Positions 8,242-15,961 of a DNA stretch of 64,000 nt are shown piece by piece. Both the position numbers and the translations under genes were made by a program. Numbering within the stretch: the stretch's first letter is position 1; every line of letters starts with the position of its first letter. The stretch is from Bradyrhizobium sp. CCGUVB4N (GTDB lineage Bacteria; Pseudomonadota; Alphaproteobacteria; Rhizobiales; Xanthobacteraceae): positions 5,022,001 through 5,086,000 of the forward strand of contig NZ_JANADP010000001.1 in the NCBI RefSeq assembly GCF_024199945.1, written 5' to 3'. The notes beneath the pieces were generated by a model. The model did not search any database and was not told where the DNA came from. It saw only the letters and a program-made list of their open reading frames with translations.

Positions 8242-9438
8242 ATGACCACCGCCACCCATCCGTATGACGCGCTGATGGACATCACCGCACGGCCCAAGGC
8301 CGTGTTCGTCCGTGGCGCCGGCTCATACCTCTGGGACGACAGCCGCAAGCGCTACCTCGATTTCGTGCAGGGCTGGGCCGTGAACTGCCTCGGCCACTCT
8401 CCGCCGGCGGTTGCGGATGCGCTGGCGTCGCAGGCCAAGCGCTTGCTCACGCCGAGCCCGGCCTTCTACAACGAGCCGAGCCTCAAGCTGGCGCAGGCGC
8501 TGGTCGAGAACAGTGCGTTCGACCAGGTGTTCTTCGCCAATTCGGGTGCAGAGGCCAATGAGGGCGCGATCAAGCTCGCGCGAAAATATGGCAGCCTGCA
8601 CAAGAGCGGCGCGTTCGAGATCATCACGTTCGAGGGCAGCTTCCACGGGAGAACGCTGGCGACGATGTCGGCCTCGGGCAAGAAAGCGTTCGAGCCGCTG
8701 TTCGAGCCGAAGGTCGCCGGCTTCAAGAAGGCAAAACTCAACGACATTGCCTCGGTCGAGAAGCTGATCGGCAGCAACACCGTTGCGGTGATGCTCGAGC
8801 CGATCCAGGGCGAATCCGGTGTGTGGCCGGCGACCGATGCGTTCCTGCGGGAGCTGCGTGCACTCACGGAGGCGCACGGGCTGCTGCTGATTTTCGACGA
8901 GATCCAGACCGGCATGGGCCGGACCGGAAAGCTCTTCCACTATGAGCACACCGGCATCGCGCCCGATATCATGACGCTCGGCAAGGGCATCGGCGGCGGC
9001 GTGCCGCTCGCAGCGCTGCTTGCGACCGAACGCGCCTCCTGCTTCGAGCACGGCGACCAGGGCGGCACGTTCAACGGCAATCCGGTGATGTGCGCGGCCG
9101 GCCTTGCGGTCCTCGACGAAGTCAGCAAGCCGGCGTTCCTGAAGCAGGTGGGCGAAACCGGCCTGCTGCTCGAAAGCGAGCTGCAAAAAGTCTCGGCCCG
9201 GCATGGCCTCGGCGGCGTGCGGGGACGCGGGCTGCTGCTCGCGCTCGACCTCAAGCTGCCGATCGCGCCCGGCATCGTCGCGCAGGCGTTCGAAGCCGGC
9301 GTGCTCCTCAACGCCCCGCAGCTCGACGCGCTGCGCTTCATGCCGGCGCTCAACGTCGCGAAGGCCGAGATCGCCGAGATGATCGATTGCCTCGATGGGA
9401 TCTTGACGAAGGCCGGCGCGGCGAGATGCGTGGCGTAA
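8242..9438 (+). CDS. Acetylornithine-aminotransferase-like class III aminotransferase
   Basis: A 398-residue PLP-dependent class III aminotransferase of the ArgD/AstC/GabT group. Motifs are ANSGAEANEGAIKLARKYGS, the PLP-binding FDEIQTGMGRTGKLF, and the catalytic Lys in MTLGKGIGGGVPLAALL. ArgD-type enzymes transfer an amino group from acetylornithine (or succinyl-diaminopimelate) to 2-oxoglutarate. No argF follows, unlike the usual rhizobial argD-argF order, so this may be a second copy. The Arg-rich leader supports a link to arginine metabolism. The ATG at 8242 has AGGAG 6 bases upstream; a longer frame reading through the terminator is rejected. Confidence 0.85.
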   Translation: MTTATHPYDALMDITARPKAVFVRGAGSYLWDDSRKRYLDFVQGWAVNCLGHSPPAVADALASQAKRLLTPSPAFYNEPSLKLAQALVENSAFDQVFFANSGAEANEGAIKLARKYGSLHKSGAFEIITFEGSFHGRTLATMSASGKKAFEPLFEPKVAGFKKAKLNDIASVEKLIGSNTVAVMLEPIQGESGVWPATDAFLRELRALTEAHGLLLIFDEIQTGMGRTGKLFHYEHTGIAPDIMTLGKGIGGGVPLAALLATERASCFEHGDQGGTFNGNPVMCAAGLAVLDEVSKPAFLKQVGETGLLLESELQKVSARHGLGGVRGRGLLLALDLKLPIAPGIVAQAFEAGVLLNAPQLDALRFMPALNVAKAEIAEMIDCLDGILTKAGAARCVA

Positions 9439-9449
9439 GTGAAGGTGCC

Positions 9450-9536
9450 GTAGGGTGGGCAAAGCGAAGCGTGCCCACGTTTTCTCTATTGTGAAGAGAT
9501 CGTGGGCACGGCGCTGCGCGCCTTTGCCCACCCTAC
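9450..9536. repeat. Imperfect long inverted repeat, GTAGGGTGGGCAAAG family
   Basis: Ends GTAGGGTGGGCAAAG and CTTTGCCCACCCTAC are exact complements, with an inner arm pair CGTGCCCACG / CGTGGGCACG around a short spacer. It lies between the converging aminotransferase and quinone oxidoreductase genes. The same ends recur at 22063-22184, so it is a dispersed element. Confidence 0.88.
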
Positions 9537-9559
9537 GAGATCTCGACCGTGACGGCGAG

Positions 9560-10534
9560 TTACGGCTTCAAAATCGACGCCCCGGTCGTCTTGCGGCTCT
9601 CGAGATCGATGTGCGCCTTCGCCGCATCCTTCAGCGCATAGGCGTGATTGATCGGCACGTGAAGCTTGCCGTTGATGACGGCGGAAAACAGCGTGTCGGC
9701 GCCTTCCAGCAATTCCTTGCGCGTGCCGATGTAGTCGTTGAGCTTCGGCCGGGTGGCAAACAGCGAGCCGTGATTGTTCAGCTCGGCGATCGAGAACGGC
9801 GGCACGGGACCTGAGGCATTGCCGAACGAAACGAACATGCCGCGCGGCTTCAGGCACGACAGCGAGCCGGGGAAGGTCGCTTTGCCGACGCCGTCATAGA
9901 CGACGTCGCAGCCCTCGTTGCGGCTGATCTGTTTGACGCGCGCGACGAAGTCCTCCTCGTTGTAGAGGACGACGTGGTCGCAGCCATTGGCCTCGGCAAG
10001 TTCGGCCTTCTCGCGCGACCCGACGGTGCCGATGACATGGGCCCCCAGCGCCCTCGCCCATTGGCAGGCCAAGAGACCGATCCCGCCGGCAGCGGCATGG
10101 ATCAGCACGCGATGATGCGGTTCGACCTTGAAGGTCTTGTGCAGGAGATACCAGACGGTCAGCCCCTTGAGCATCAGCACGGCGCCCTGCTCGTGGGTGA
10201 TGTGGTCGGGCAGCTTGACCAGCTTCTCCCAGGAGATGTTGCGCTCGCTCGTATACGCGCCGAGGTTGTGGTAGTAGGCGACGCGGTCGCCGGGATGGAA
10301 ATTCGTCACGCCGGGCCCGACGGCCAGGACCTCGCCCGAAGCCTCGTTGCCGGCAATGAAGGGCAGCCCCGGCGCCTTGTAGAGGCCGGTACGGTAATAG
10401 ACGTCGATGAAGTTCAGCCCGACCGCATGCTGGCGGATGCGCACCTCGCCGGGTCCGGGCGCCGGAACGTCGACGCTCTCATAGACCAGTGCTTCGGGGC
10501 CTCCGACCTTGTGCACACGGACGGCTTTGGTCAT
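9560..10534 (-). CDS. NADPH:quinone oxidoreductase (zinc-less MDR family)
   Basis: A 324-residue medium-chain dehydrogenase/reductase of the quinone oxidoreductase (QOR) branch, reducing quinones with NADPH. It has a GroES-like N-terminus (LNFIDVYYRTGLY) and the Rossmann motif HAAAGGIGLLACQWARALGA. It lacks the zinc-binding Cys/His of alcohol dehydrogenases. The ATG at 10534 has AGGAGG 7 bases upstream; a GTG one codon earlier is possible. It follows a TerC gene on the same strand after 75 bases and is probably separate. Confidence 0.88.
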   Translation of the reverse strand: MTKAVRVHKVGGPEALVYESVDVPAPGPGEVRIRQHAVGLNFIDVYYRTGLYKAPGLPFIAGNEASGEVLAVGPGVTNFHPGDRVAYYHNLGAYTSERNISWEKLVKLPDHITHEQGAVLMLKGLTVWYLLHKTFKVEPHHRVLIHAAAGGIGLLACQWARALGAHVIGTVGSREKAELAEANGCDHVVLYNEEDFVARVKQISRNEGCDVVYDGVGKATFPGSLSCLKPRGMFVSFGNASGPVPPFSIAELNNHGSLFATRPKLNDYIGTRKELLEGADTLFSAVINGKLHVPINHAYALKDAAKAHIDLESRKTTGASILKP

Positions 10535-10609
10535 CACCTGACCTCCTCTTCTCCAAGGCCAGCGAAAGACATAGCGCCTGCCTTGTCAACTCGACCCAAA
10601 TTGGAGCGG

Positions 10610-11344
10610 CTAGACGGACGGCTTGCTGGCCCTCCTGCGGTTACGCTTCGCCAGCACATTGAAGAACTCGACCGCCGCCGAGAACGCAATTGCGAAATAG
10701 ATGTAGCCGCGCGGAATGTGGAATTTGAATCCATCCGCGACCAGCGCGACGCCGATCAGCACAAGGAACGCCAGCGCCAGCATTTTCGTGGTCGGATGCT
10801 CCGCGACGAATCGCGCCACCGGTCCCGACGAAATGTACATGACCAGGCACGCGATCACGACGGCGGCGATCATGATCTCGAGGTCCTGCGCCATGCCGAT
10901 CGCGGTGATGATCGAGTCCAGCGAGAACACGATGTCGATGACGATGATCTGGACGATCACCCAGAAGAAGGCGCTGCCGCCGGATTGCTTCTTCCCCTCG
11001 CCGTCATCGGCCTCGACCTCGGCGTGGATCTCGTGCGTCGCCTTCGCGATCAGGAACAGGCCGCCGCCGATCAGGATCAGGTCGCGCCAGGAGAAGTCAT
11101 AGCCGGAGAACGACAACACCGGCGCGGTCAGGCCGATCAGCCAGACCAGCACGCTGAGCAAAATGATGCGGAACACCAGCGCCAGCGCCAGCCCGATCTG
11201 GCGGGCGCGATGGGCCTGCGGCTCGGGGATGCGCGAGACGATCACCGACAGGAAGATGACGTTGTCGATGCCGAGCACGATCTCGAGCGAGGTCAAGGTC
11301 AGCAGCGCGGCCCAGGCCTCCGGGCTGGTCAGCAAATGCATCAT
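10610..11344 (-). CDS. TerC family integral membrane protein
   Basis: A 244-residue membrane protein of the TerC/YoaE type, with about seven hydrophobic segments. It carries the acidic motifs LEIVLGIDNVIFLS and IVQIIVIDIVFSLDSIITAI, whose Asp residues are typical of the family. Members are linked to tellurite resistance and to metal (manganese) export. The ATG at 11344 overlaps the stop of the preceding phosphatidylcholine synthase gene (ATGA), so the two are translationally coupled. Longer upstream extensions lie inside that gene and are rejected. Confidence 0.87.
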   Translation of the reverse strand: MMHLLTSPEAWAALLTLTSLEIVLGIDNVIFLSVIVSRIPEPQAHRARQIGLALALVFRIILLSVLVWLIGLTAPVLSFSGYDFSWRDLILIGGGLFLIAKATHEIHAEVEADDGEGKKQSGGSAFFWVIVQIIVIDIVFSLDSIITAIGMAQDLEIMIAAVVIACLVMYISSGPVARFVAEHPTTKMLALAFLVLIGVALVADGFKFHIPRGYIYFAIAFSAAVEFFNVLAKRNRRRASKPSV

Positions 11345-12078
11345 GCGAAGGACCTTGCGAGGCGGATCAGCGCATCGCTGAACGCGATCCAGAGCGCGAT
11401 CGCGCAGAGCGCAACCGTCACGCCGGTGCCGACGCGAAAATCCATCTCCAGCGCGTAGAGCCCGAGCAGCGACCAGACCGCAATCAGCGACATCGTCAGC
11501 CAGCGCAGCCGCACCACACGAACCGGATGCAGGACGTGGAACGGCACGAAGGTCAGCACCACCAGCGCCGCGACCAGCAGCGTCGACGACAGCGGCGGCC
11601 AGTGCAGCAGGAACAGATAGAACGCCGCCGCATTCCACAGCGCCGGAAAGCCGCGGAAATGATTGTCATCGGCCTTCATGCGCAGATCGGCGAAGTATAA
11701 TGCGCTGGTGACGATGATGGCGATGCCGAGCAAGGGCGCCGCCACCGGCAGCAACAGGCCGCTCGCCACGATCGCATAGGCCGGCACGAAGACGTAGGTG
11801 ACGAAGTCGACCACGAGGTCGAGCACGTCGCCTGACCAGTTCGGCTGCACGTTCTTGACGTCGAGCCGGCGCGCGATCGGCCCGTCGATCGCGTCGATGA
11901 TCAGGGCGACGCCGAGCCAGCCGAACATCGCCGCCCAGTGCTCGCGCACCGCCTCCAGCATTGCCAATAGCGCGATCGCCGCGCCGAAGGCGGTGAAGAT
12001 GTGCACCGAAAACGCCGCGGCCCGGATCGCGGGCGTCGGCTTGAGGGAATCCTCTTGGCTGTCGATCTGAGTTTCCAT
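11341..12078 (-). CDS. pcs: Phosphatidylcholine synthase (CDP-alcohol phosphatidyltransferase)
   Basis: A 245-residue polytopic membrane enzyme that condenses CDP-diacylglycerol with choline to give phosphatidylcholine, a route used by rhizobia and other host-associated bacteria. The CDP-alcohol phosphatidyltransferase signature is present as DGPIARRLD...G...D...D (DAIDGPIARRLDVKNVQPNW, then SGDVLDLVVD). The segment HPVRVVRLRWLT and the overall length fit Pcs rather than PssA. The ATG at 12078 (METQ) is chosen; an in-frame GTG at 12111 would add 11 residues. It is coupled to the downstream TerC gene and divergent from the UbiH-like gene. Confidence 0.9.
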   Translation of the reverse strand: METQIDSQEDSLKPTPAIRAAAFSVHIFTAFGAAIALLAMLEAVREHWAAMFGWLGVALIIDAIDGPIARRLDVKNVQPNWSGDVLDLVVDFVTYVFVPAYAIVASGLLLPVAAPLLGIAIIVTSALYFADLRMKADDNHFRGFPALWNAAAFYLFLLHWPPLSSTLLVAALVVLTFVPFHVLHPVRVVRLRWLTMSLIAVWSLLGLYALEMDFRVGTGVTVALCAIALWIAFSDALIRLARSFA

Positions 12079-12206
12079 GGCTTCTGCTACCAGAACGGGA
12101 CCGATTTGCACATCCGCCGTCGCGGCATTGGGTCGCGCAATTCGTCATAAAAGCAGGCAAAATAGGTGGGCTTGAATTTGTCGCGGGGCGTGTCAAATGT
12201 CGTTCC

Positions 12207-13391
12207 ATGACAGACGCATCCACGCTCTTTGACGCGGCCATTATCGGCGGCGGACCGGCCGGCCTTGCGGCAGGAATTGCACTGGCGCAGGCCGGTGCGC
12301 GGACCGCGCTGGTGGCGCGGCGCCTGCCCTATGCCGACAACCGCACCACCGCGCTGCTGGGTGCCTCCGTCGACCTCCTGGAAAGCCTCGACGTCTGGTC
12401 CCGCTGCAAAGACAAGGCGGCCGGCCTCGAGGTCATGCGCCTCGTCGACGACACCGGGCGGCTGTTCCGCAGCCCCGAGGTCCGGTTCTCCTGTCATGAG
12501 ATCGCGCTCGAGGCGTTCGGCTACAACATCGACAACCGCTCGCTGATGCTGACGCTGGAGGCGCGCGCGGGCGAGCTGCCCAACCTCGTCCGTTTCGACG
12601 ACGAGGCAGAGAACGTCGTCATCGAAGCCGATGACGTCGCAATCCGCACGGCGTCCGGACAATTCCTGTCCGCACGGCTCGTGGTCGGCGCCGACGGCCG
12701 GCACTCGCTGTGCCGGGAGGCCGCCGGGATTGCGGTGACGCGGCGCGACCTGACGCAGACGGCGCTGACCTTCAACGTCAGCCATGCCCGGCCGCATCGC
12801 AACGTCTCGACCGAGTTCCACACCCCGCACGGCCCCTGCGTGTTCGTGCCCCTGCCCGGCAACCGCTGCAGCATCGTCTGGGTCTCGGCGCCTGCGGAGG
12901 CCGAACGGCTTCGCTCCCTGAGCGACGAAGAGCTCTCCGCGGCGATCGAGAAACAGTCGCATTCCATCCTCGGCCGGATGACGGTCGAGCCCGGCCGCAA
13001 CCTGTTCCCGCTGGCGATCGAACGACCGCAATCCTTTGCGCGCGACCGCATCGCGCTGGTCGGTGAAGCCGCCCATGTGGTTCCCCCGATCGGTGCCCAG
13101 GGCCTCAATCTCGGACTGCGGGATGCCGCCGACATTGCGAGGCTCGCTGGCGACGCCATCGCCGCCGGCCAGGATCCTGGCGCTGCCGACGTGCTCAAGC
13201 GCTACGACCGGGCGCGGCGTCCGGACATTCTGAGCCGGACCTTTGCGATCGACATCGCCAATCGCTCGCTGCTCAACGATTTCCTGCCACTCCAGCCGGT
13301 CCGCGCTGTCGGCATGCACTTGCTCGGCGCCATCGGCCCGCTCCGGCGCTTTGCCATGCGCGAAGGGCTGACACCGACCTGGCGGAAGTAG
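12207..13391 (+). CDS. UbiH/UbiF-family FAD-dependent hydroxylase
   Basis: A 394-residue class A flavoprotein monooxygenase, related to enzymes that hydroxylate the ubiquinone precursor ring. It has the FAD-binding GxGxxG as IIGGGPAGLAAGIALAQAGA, the middle motif VVGADGRHSLCREAAGI (DG fingerprint) and the second FAD motif ALVGEAAHVVPPIGAQGLNL. A UbiH/F/I-type role in ubiquinone synthesis is likely, but the ring position cannot be read from sequence. The ATG is at 12207, divergent from pcs. Confidence 0.85.
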   Translation: MTDASTLFDAAIIGGGPAGLAAGIALAQAGARTALVARRLPYADNRTTALLGASVDLLESLDVWSRCKDKAAGLEVMRLVDDTGRLFRSPEVRFSCHEIALEAFGYNIDNRSLMLTLEARAGELPNLVRFDDEAENVVIEADDVAIRTASGQFLSARLVVGADGRHSLCREAAGIAVTRRDLTQTALTFNVSHARPHRNVSTEFHTPHGPCVFVPLPGNRCSIVWVSAPAEAERLRSLSDEELSAAIEKQSHSILGRMTVEPGRNLFPLAIERPQSFARDRIALVGEAAHVVPPIGAQGLNLGLRDAADIARLAGDAIAAGQDPGAADVLKRYDRARRPDILSRTFAIDIANRSLLNDFLPLQPVRAVGMHLLGAIGPLRRFAMREGLTPTWRK

Positions 13392-13394
13392 CGT

Positions 13395-14348
13395 TCACGG
13401 AAACACCAGCCGGCCGGTCTGCAGCAACCACATCACGGTGGTCAGCGTGACCACGGATGCGAACGTCCCGAGCAGCACGGCGACGGAGGCGGATTCGATC
13501 CAGGCATCGTTCTGGCGGGCAATCACGAACACATTCAGCGCCGGGGGCAGCGAGGCCATCAGGATCGCAGTCGCGGCCCAGGGCTGCGCGAACGGACCGA
13601 ACGCCAGCATCAGGCCAAACGCCGCGAGCGGATGGATCAGGAGCTTGACGGCGATGACGCCCGGCACTTCCCAGGGCACGCGGTCGAACGGCCGCAGCGC
13701 CACGGTCACACCAAGCACGAACAACGCAGTCGGCGCAGCGGCGTTCTGGAGGAAGATGATGGTGCGGTCGAGCGCCACCGGCAGCTCGATATGGAGCGCG
13801 GCGACCGCTGCGCCAAAGCAGGCCGACATGATCAACGGGTTGAGGACGATCTGTTTCAGCACGACACCGAAGGCATGCACGATCGAGGGATGATCGCGGT
13901 CCGACAGCTCGATCAGCAGCGGCACGATCGTGAACAGGAAGATGCTGTCGCAGCAGAAGATCAGTGCAGTCGGCGCCGACGCCCTCGGCCCGAGCACGGC
14001 CAGCGCCAATCCCGGCCCCATGTAGCCGATATTGCCGTAGCCGCCGGAGAGACCCGCCAGTGTCGCCTCACGCAGTGTCAGGCCACCGAGCACCTTGCCG
14101 ACGACCAGCGCCAGCGTGAACGCGGTAACCGTCGACAGCGTGGTCGCAACCAGGAACGGCGGATTGTTCAATTCGGAAAATGGCGTCTTCGACATGATCG
14201 CGAACAGCAGCGCCGGCAGCGACACGTAGAGCAGGAAGAAGTTCATCCAAGCGAGGCCCGATTCCGGCAGCGACTTGGCCTTGCCGCAGGCGAAACCGAC
14301 GAAGATCAAGCCGAAATAAGGTAGCGCCAGATTGAGGATATCGACCAT
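13395..14348 (-). CDS. AEC (auxin efflux carrier) family transporter
   Basis: A 317-residue inner-membrane protein with about ten hydrophobic segments in two halves. AEC-family hallmarks include ATLAGLSGGYGNIGYMGPGL in the first half and ATAILMASLPPALNVFVIAR in the second. Bacterial relatives carry organic acids such as malonate or malate; the substrate here is unknown. It converges with the UbiH-like gene (3 bases apart) and is divergent from hspQ. Confidence 0.85.
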   Translation of the reverse strand: MVDILNLALPYFGLIFVGFACGKAKSLPESGLAWMNFFLLYVSLPALLFAIMSKTPFSELNNPPFLVATTLSTVTAFTLALVVGKVLGGLTLREATLAGLSGGYGNIGYMGPGLALAVLGPRASAPTALIFCCDSIFLFTIVPLLIELSDRDHPSIVHAFGVVLKQIVLNPLIMSACFGAAVAALHIELPVALDRTIIFLQNAAAPTALFVLGVTVALRPFDRVPWEVPGVIAVKLLIHPLAAFGLMLAFGPFAQPWAATAILMASLPPALNVFVIARQNDAWIESASVAVLLGTFASVVTLTTVMWLLQTGRLVFP

Positions 14349-14454
14349 TGATGAAGTGACTTCTGAAGACCTGGGGGTTATCTCCCCCGCAACCGCGGGC
14401 TAATTCCAGATCAGGGCACTAGCATCGGCCACAATCCTGGTCTATCGACGGGGA

Positions 14455-14787
14455 ATGATTAAAGCGCGGACCGCCAAATTCCAGATCGGACAGGTCGTTC
14501 GCCACCGGATCTTCTCGTTCCGGGGGGTGATTTTCGACATCGATCCGGAGTTCAACAACACCGAGGAGTGGTGGCTGTCGATCCCTGAAGAGGTGCGGCC
14601 TCACAAGGATCAGCCGTTCTATCATTTGCTCGCGGAGAACGCGGAGTCCGAGTACGTCGCCTACGTGTCCGAGCAGAACCTCCTGCCCGACGAATCCGGC
14701 GAACCGATCCGACATTCCCAGGTCGCCGAGATCTTCATCAAGAACAAGGATGGCGGCTACCGCCCGCGCAATCCTTCACTGAACTGA
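14455..14787 (+). CDS. hspQ: Heat-shock protein HspQ (hemimethylated-DNA-binding fold)
   Basis: A 110-residue small protein, full length for HspQ, with the core FQIGQVVRHRIFSFRGVIFD and a following EEWWLSIPEEVRPHKDQPFY. HspQ is a heat-inducible protein that acts in Lon-dependent proteolysis in enterobacteria. The ATG at 14455 is preceded directly by GGGGA. No heat-shock promoter could be assigned in the 106-base gap upstream. A strong terminator follows. Confidence 0.9.
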   Translation: MIKARTAKFQIGQVVRHRIFSFRGVIFDIDPEFNNTEEWWLSIPEEVRPHKDQPFYHLLAENAESEYVAYVSEQNLLPDESGEPIRHSQVAEIFIKNKDGGYRPRNPSLN

Positions 14788-14812
14788 ATTTCTCCGCCGA
14801 CAAGCGGCCAGC

Positions 14813-14842
14813 AAAAAAGGCGCTCGAACCGAGCGCCTTTTT
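14813..14842. terminator. Bidirectional Rho-independent terminator (hspQ / IalB gene)
   Basis: A run of six A, stem GGCGCTCG (14819-14826), loop AAC, stem CGAGCGCC (14830-14837), then five T. It has A-tract and T-tract on opposite sides, so it works on both strands, between converging hspQ and the IalB gene. Confidence 0.92.
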
Positions 14843-14864
14843 CATGTCCGGGATTTGGTCCCGA

Positions 14865-15701
14865 TTACTTCTGACCCGCCGGAGCTGCACTGGGTGCACC
14901 AGGCGCGCCGCCGTTCTGCTCGAGCTTCTTGCGCTGCTCGTCAGCCTTCTTCTGAAGCTCTTCCTGGAGCTTCTTCTGGGTTTCCTCGAACACCTTCGGA
15001 TCGGTCGGCGGACCGTCATAGGCCTTCTGGAATTCGCCGGTGAGCGGCAGCGGCAGGGTCAGCGGCGCACCGTTGGCGTTGATCGCCTGCACCACGAGGT
15101 TCTGGCCCTTCTTCATGTTGGCGAGAAGCTCGGGCGTCGCCTCGTAATCCGACATACAGCCGTTCTGGAAGCAGATCACATACGGGCTCTGCAGCGGCGG
15201 ATTGTTGTCGACGATGACACGGGTGCCGTGCACGAGCTGCATGCCGAGCGGCAGCGTCACGCGCAGGATCTTCTTGGGCTCGCCTTCCGGCTCGATGATC
15301 ACGGCCGCGATGACAGGCTGGCCCGATTCGATGCGGCCGTCCTTGCCGGTGAAGCAGACCTGCTTGGCGTTGGCGTCCTGGCCCTTCAGGCAGAACTTGG
15401 TCCAGGGGGCGTAGATCAGCTGGATCTGCTGATCCGCGGGCTGAGCGCCCTGCGCCGCCGGAGCGCCCTGCTGGGCCGGGGCCTGCTGGGCCTGCGGAGC
15501 CGGCGCGGGAGCCGCAGCTGGCGCCTTGGGGGCAGCCTTGGGAGCGGCTTTCGGGGTTGCCTTCGGCGCGGCGGGCGCACCTGGGGCCGGCGCGGGGGTC
15601 TGCGCCTCGGCAGCAAACGGGACGACCAACGCCGTCGCCGTCAACAGGGCGAGAACTCGCCCGCGCGGCCGGACGGACGCGGCCAAATAACGGAAATTCA
15701 T
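14865..15701 (-). CDS. Invasion-associated locus B (IalB) family secreted protein
   Basis: A 278-residue exported protein. A signal peptide (residues about 1-33, ending PFAAEAQ) is followed by an Ala/Pro-rich linker (about 34-95) with PKATPKAAPKAAPKAP repeats. The IalB domain comes next (WTKFCLKG, CFTGKDGRIESGQPVIA, the Cys pair around ICFQNGCMSDYEA), then a charged coiled-coil tail (KVFEETQKKLQEELQKKADE). IalB was first described in Bartonella erythrocyte invasion, and homologues are widespread in soil rhizobia with unknown roles. The ATG at 15701 (MNFRYLA) puts the signal peptide at the N-terminus. Confidence 0.88.
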   Translation of the reverse strand: MNFRYLAASVRPRGRVLALLTATALVVPFAAEAQTPAPAPGAPAAPKATPKAAPKAAPKAPAAAPAPAPQAQQAPAQQGAPAAQGAQPADQQIQLIYAPWTKFCLKGQDANAKQVCFTGKDGRIESGQPVIAAVIIEPEGEPKKILRVTLPLGMQLVHGTRVIVDNNPPLQSPYVICFQNGCMSDYEATPELLANMKKGQNLVVQAINANGAPLTLPLPLTGEFQKAYDGPPTDPKVFEETQKKLQEELQKKADEQRKKLEQNGGAPGAPSAAPAGQK

Positions 15702-15961
15702 TGCAGAAAACCCTTTCTGAACGGGAAGTGCCCGAACCGCTCCGAAACGCCGAACCAAGCCGCCTTGGGCGCGGCTCTCTCCCCGTCAATTGAGGCAGAT
15801 AAGTGACGGGCTCGGCGCTCGTGCGCGATTGCGTGCCTTCTTAACGCGGTCGACGGAAAGATCAATGCCGACAAGCGTCTTTGCCCACTTCCGGGCAGGC
15901 GCTCAGTGAAATCCCTGTGATAGGATTCAGCTCCTGACGGCCCTCGAATCAACGTGTCCGA

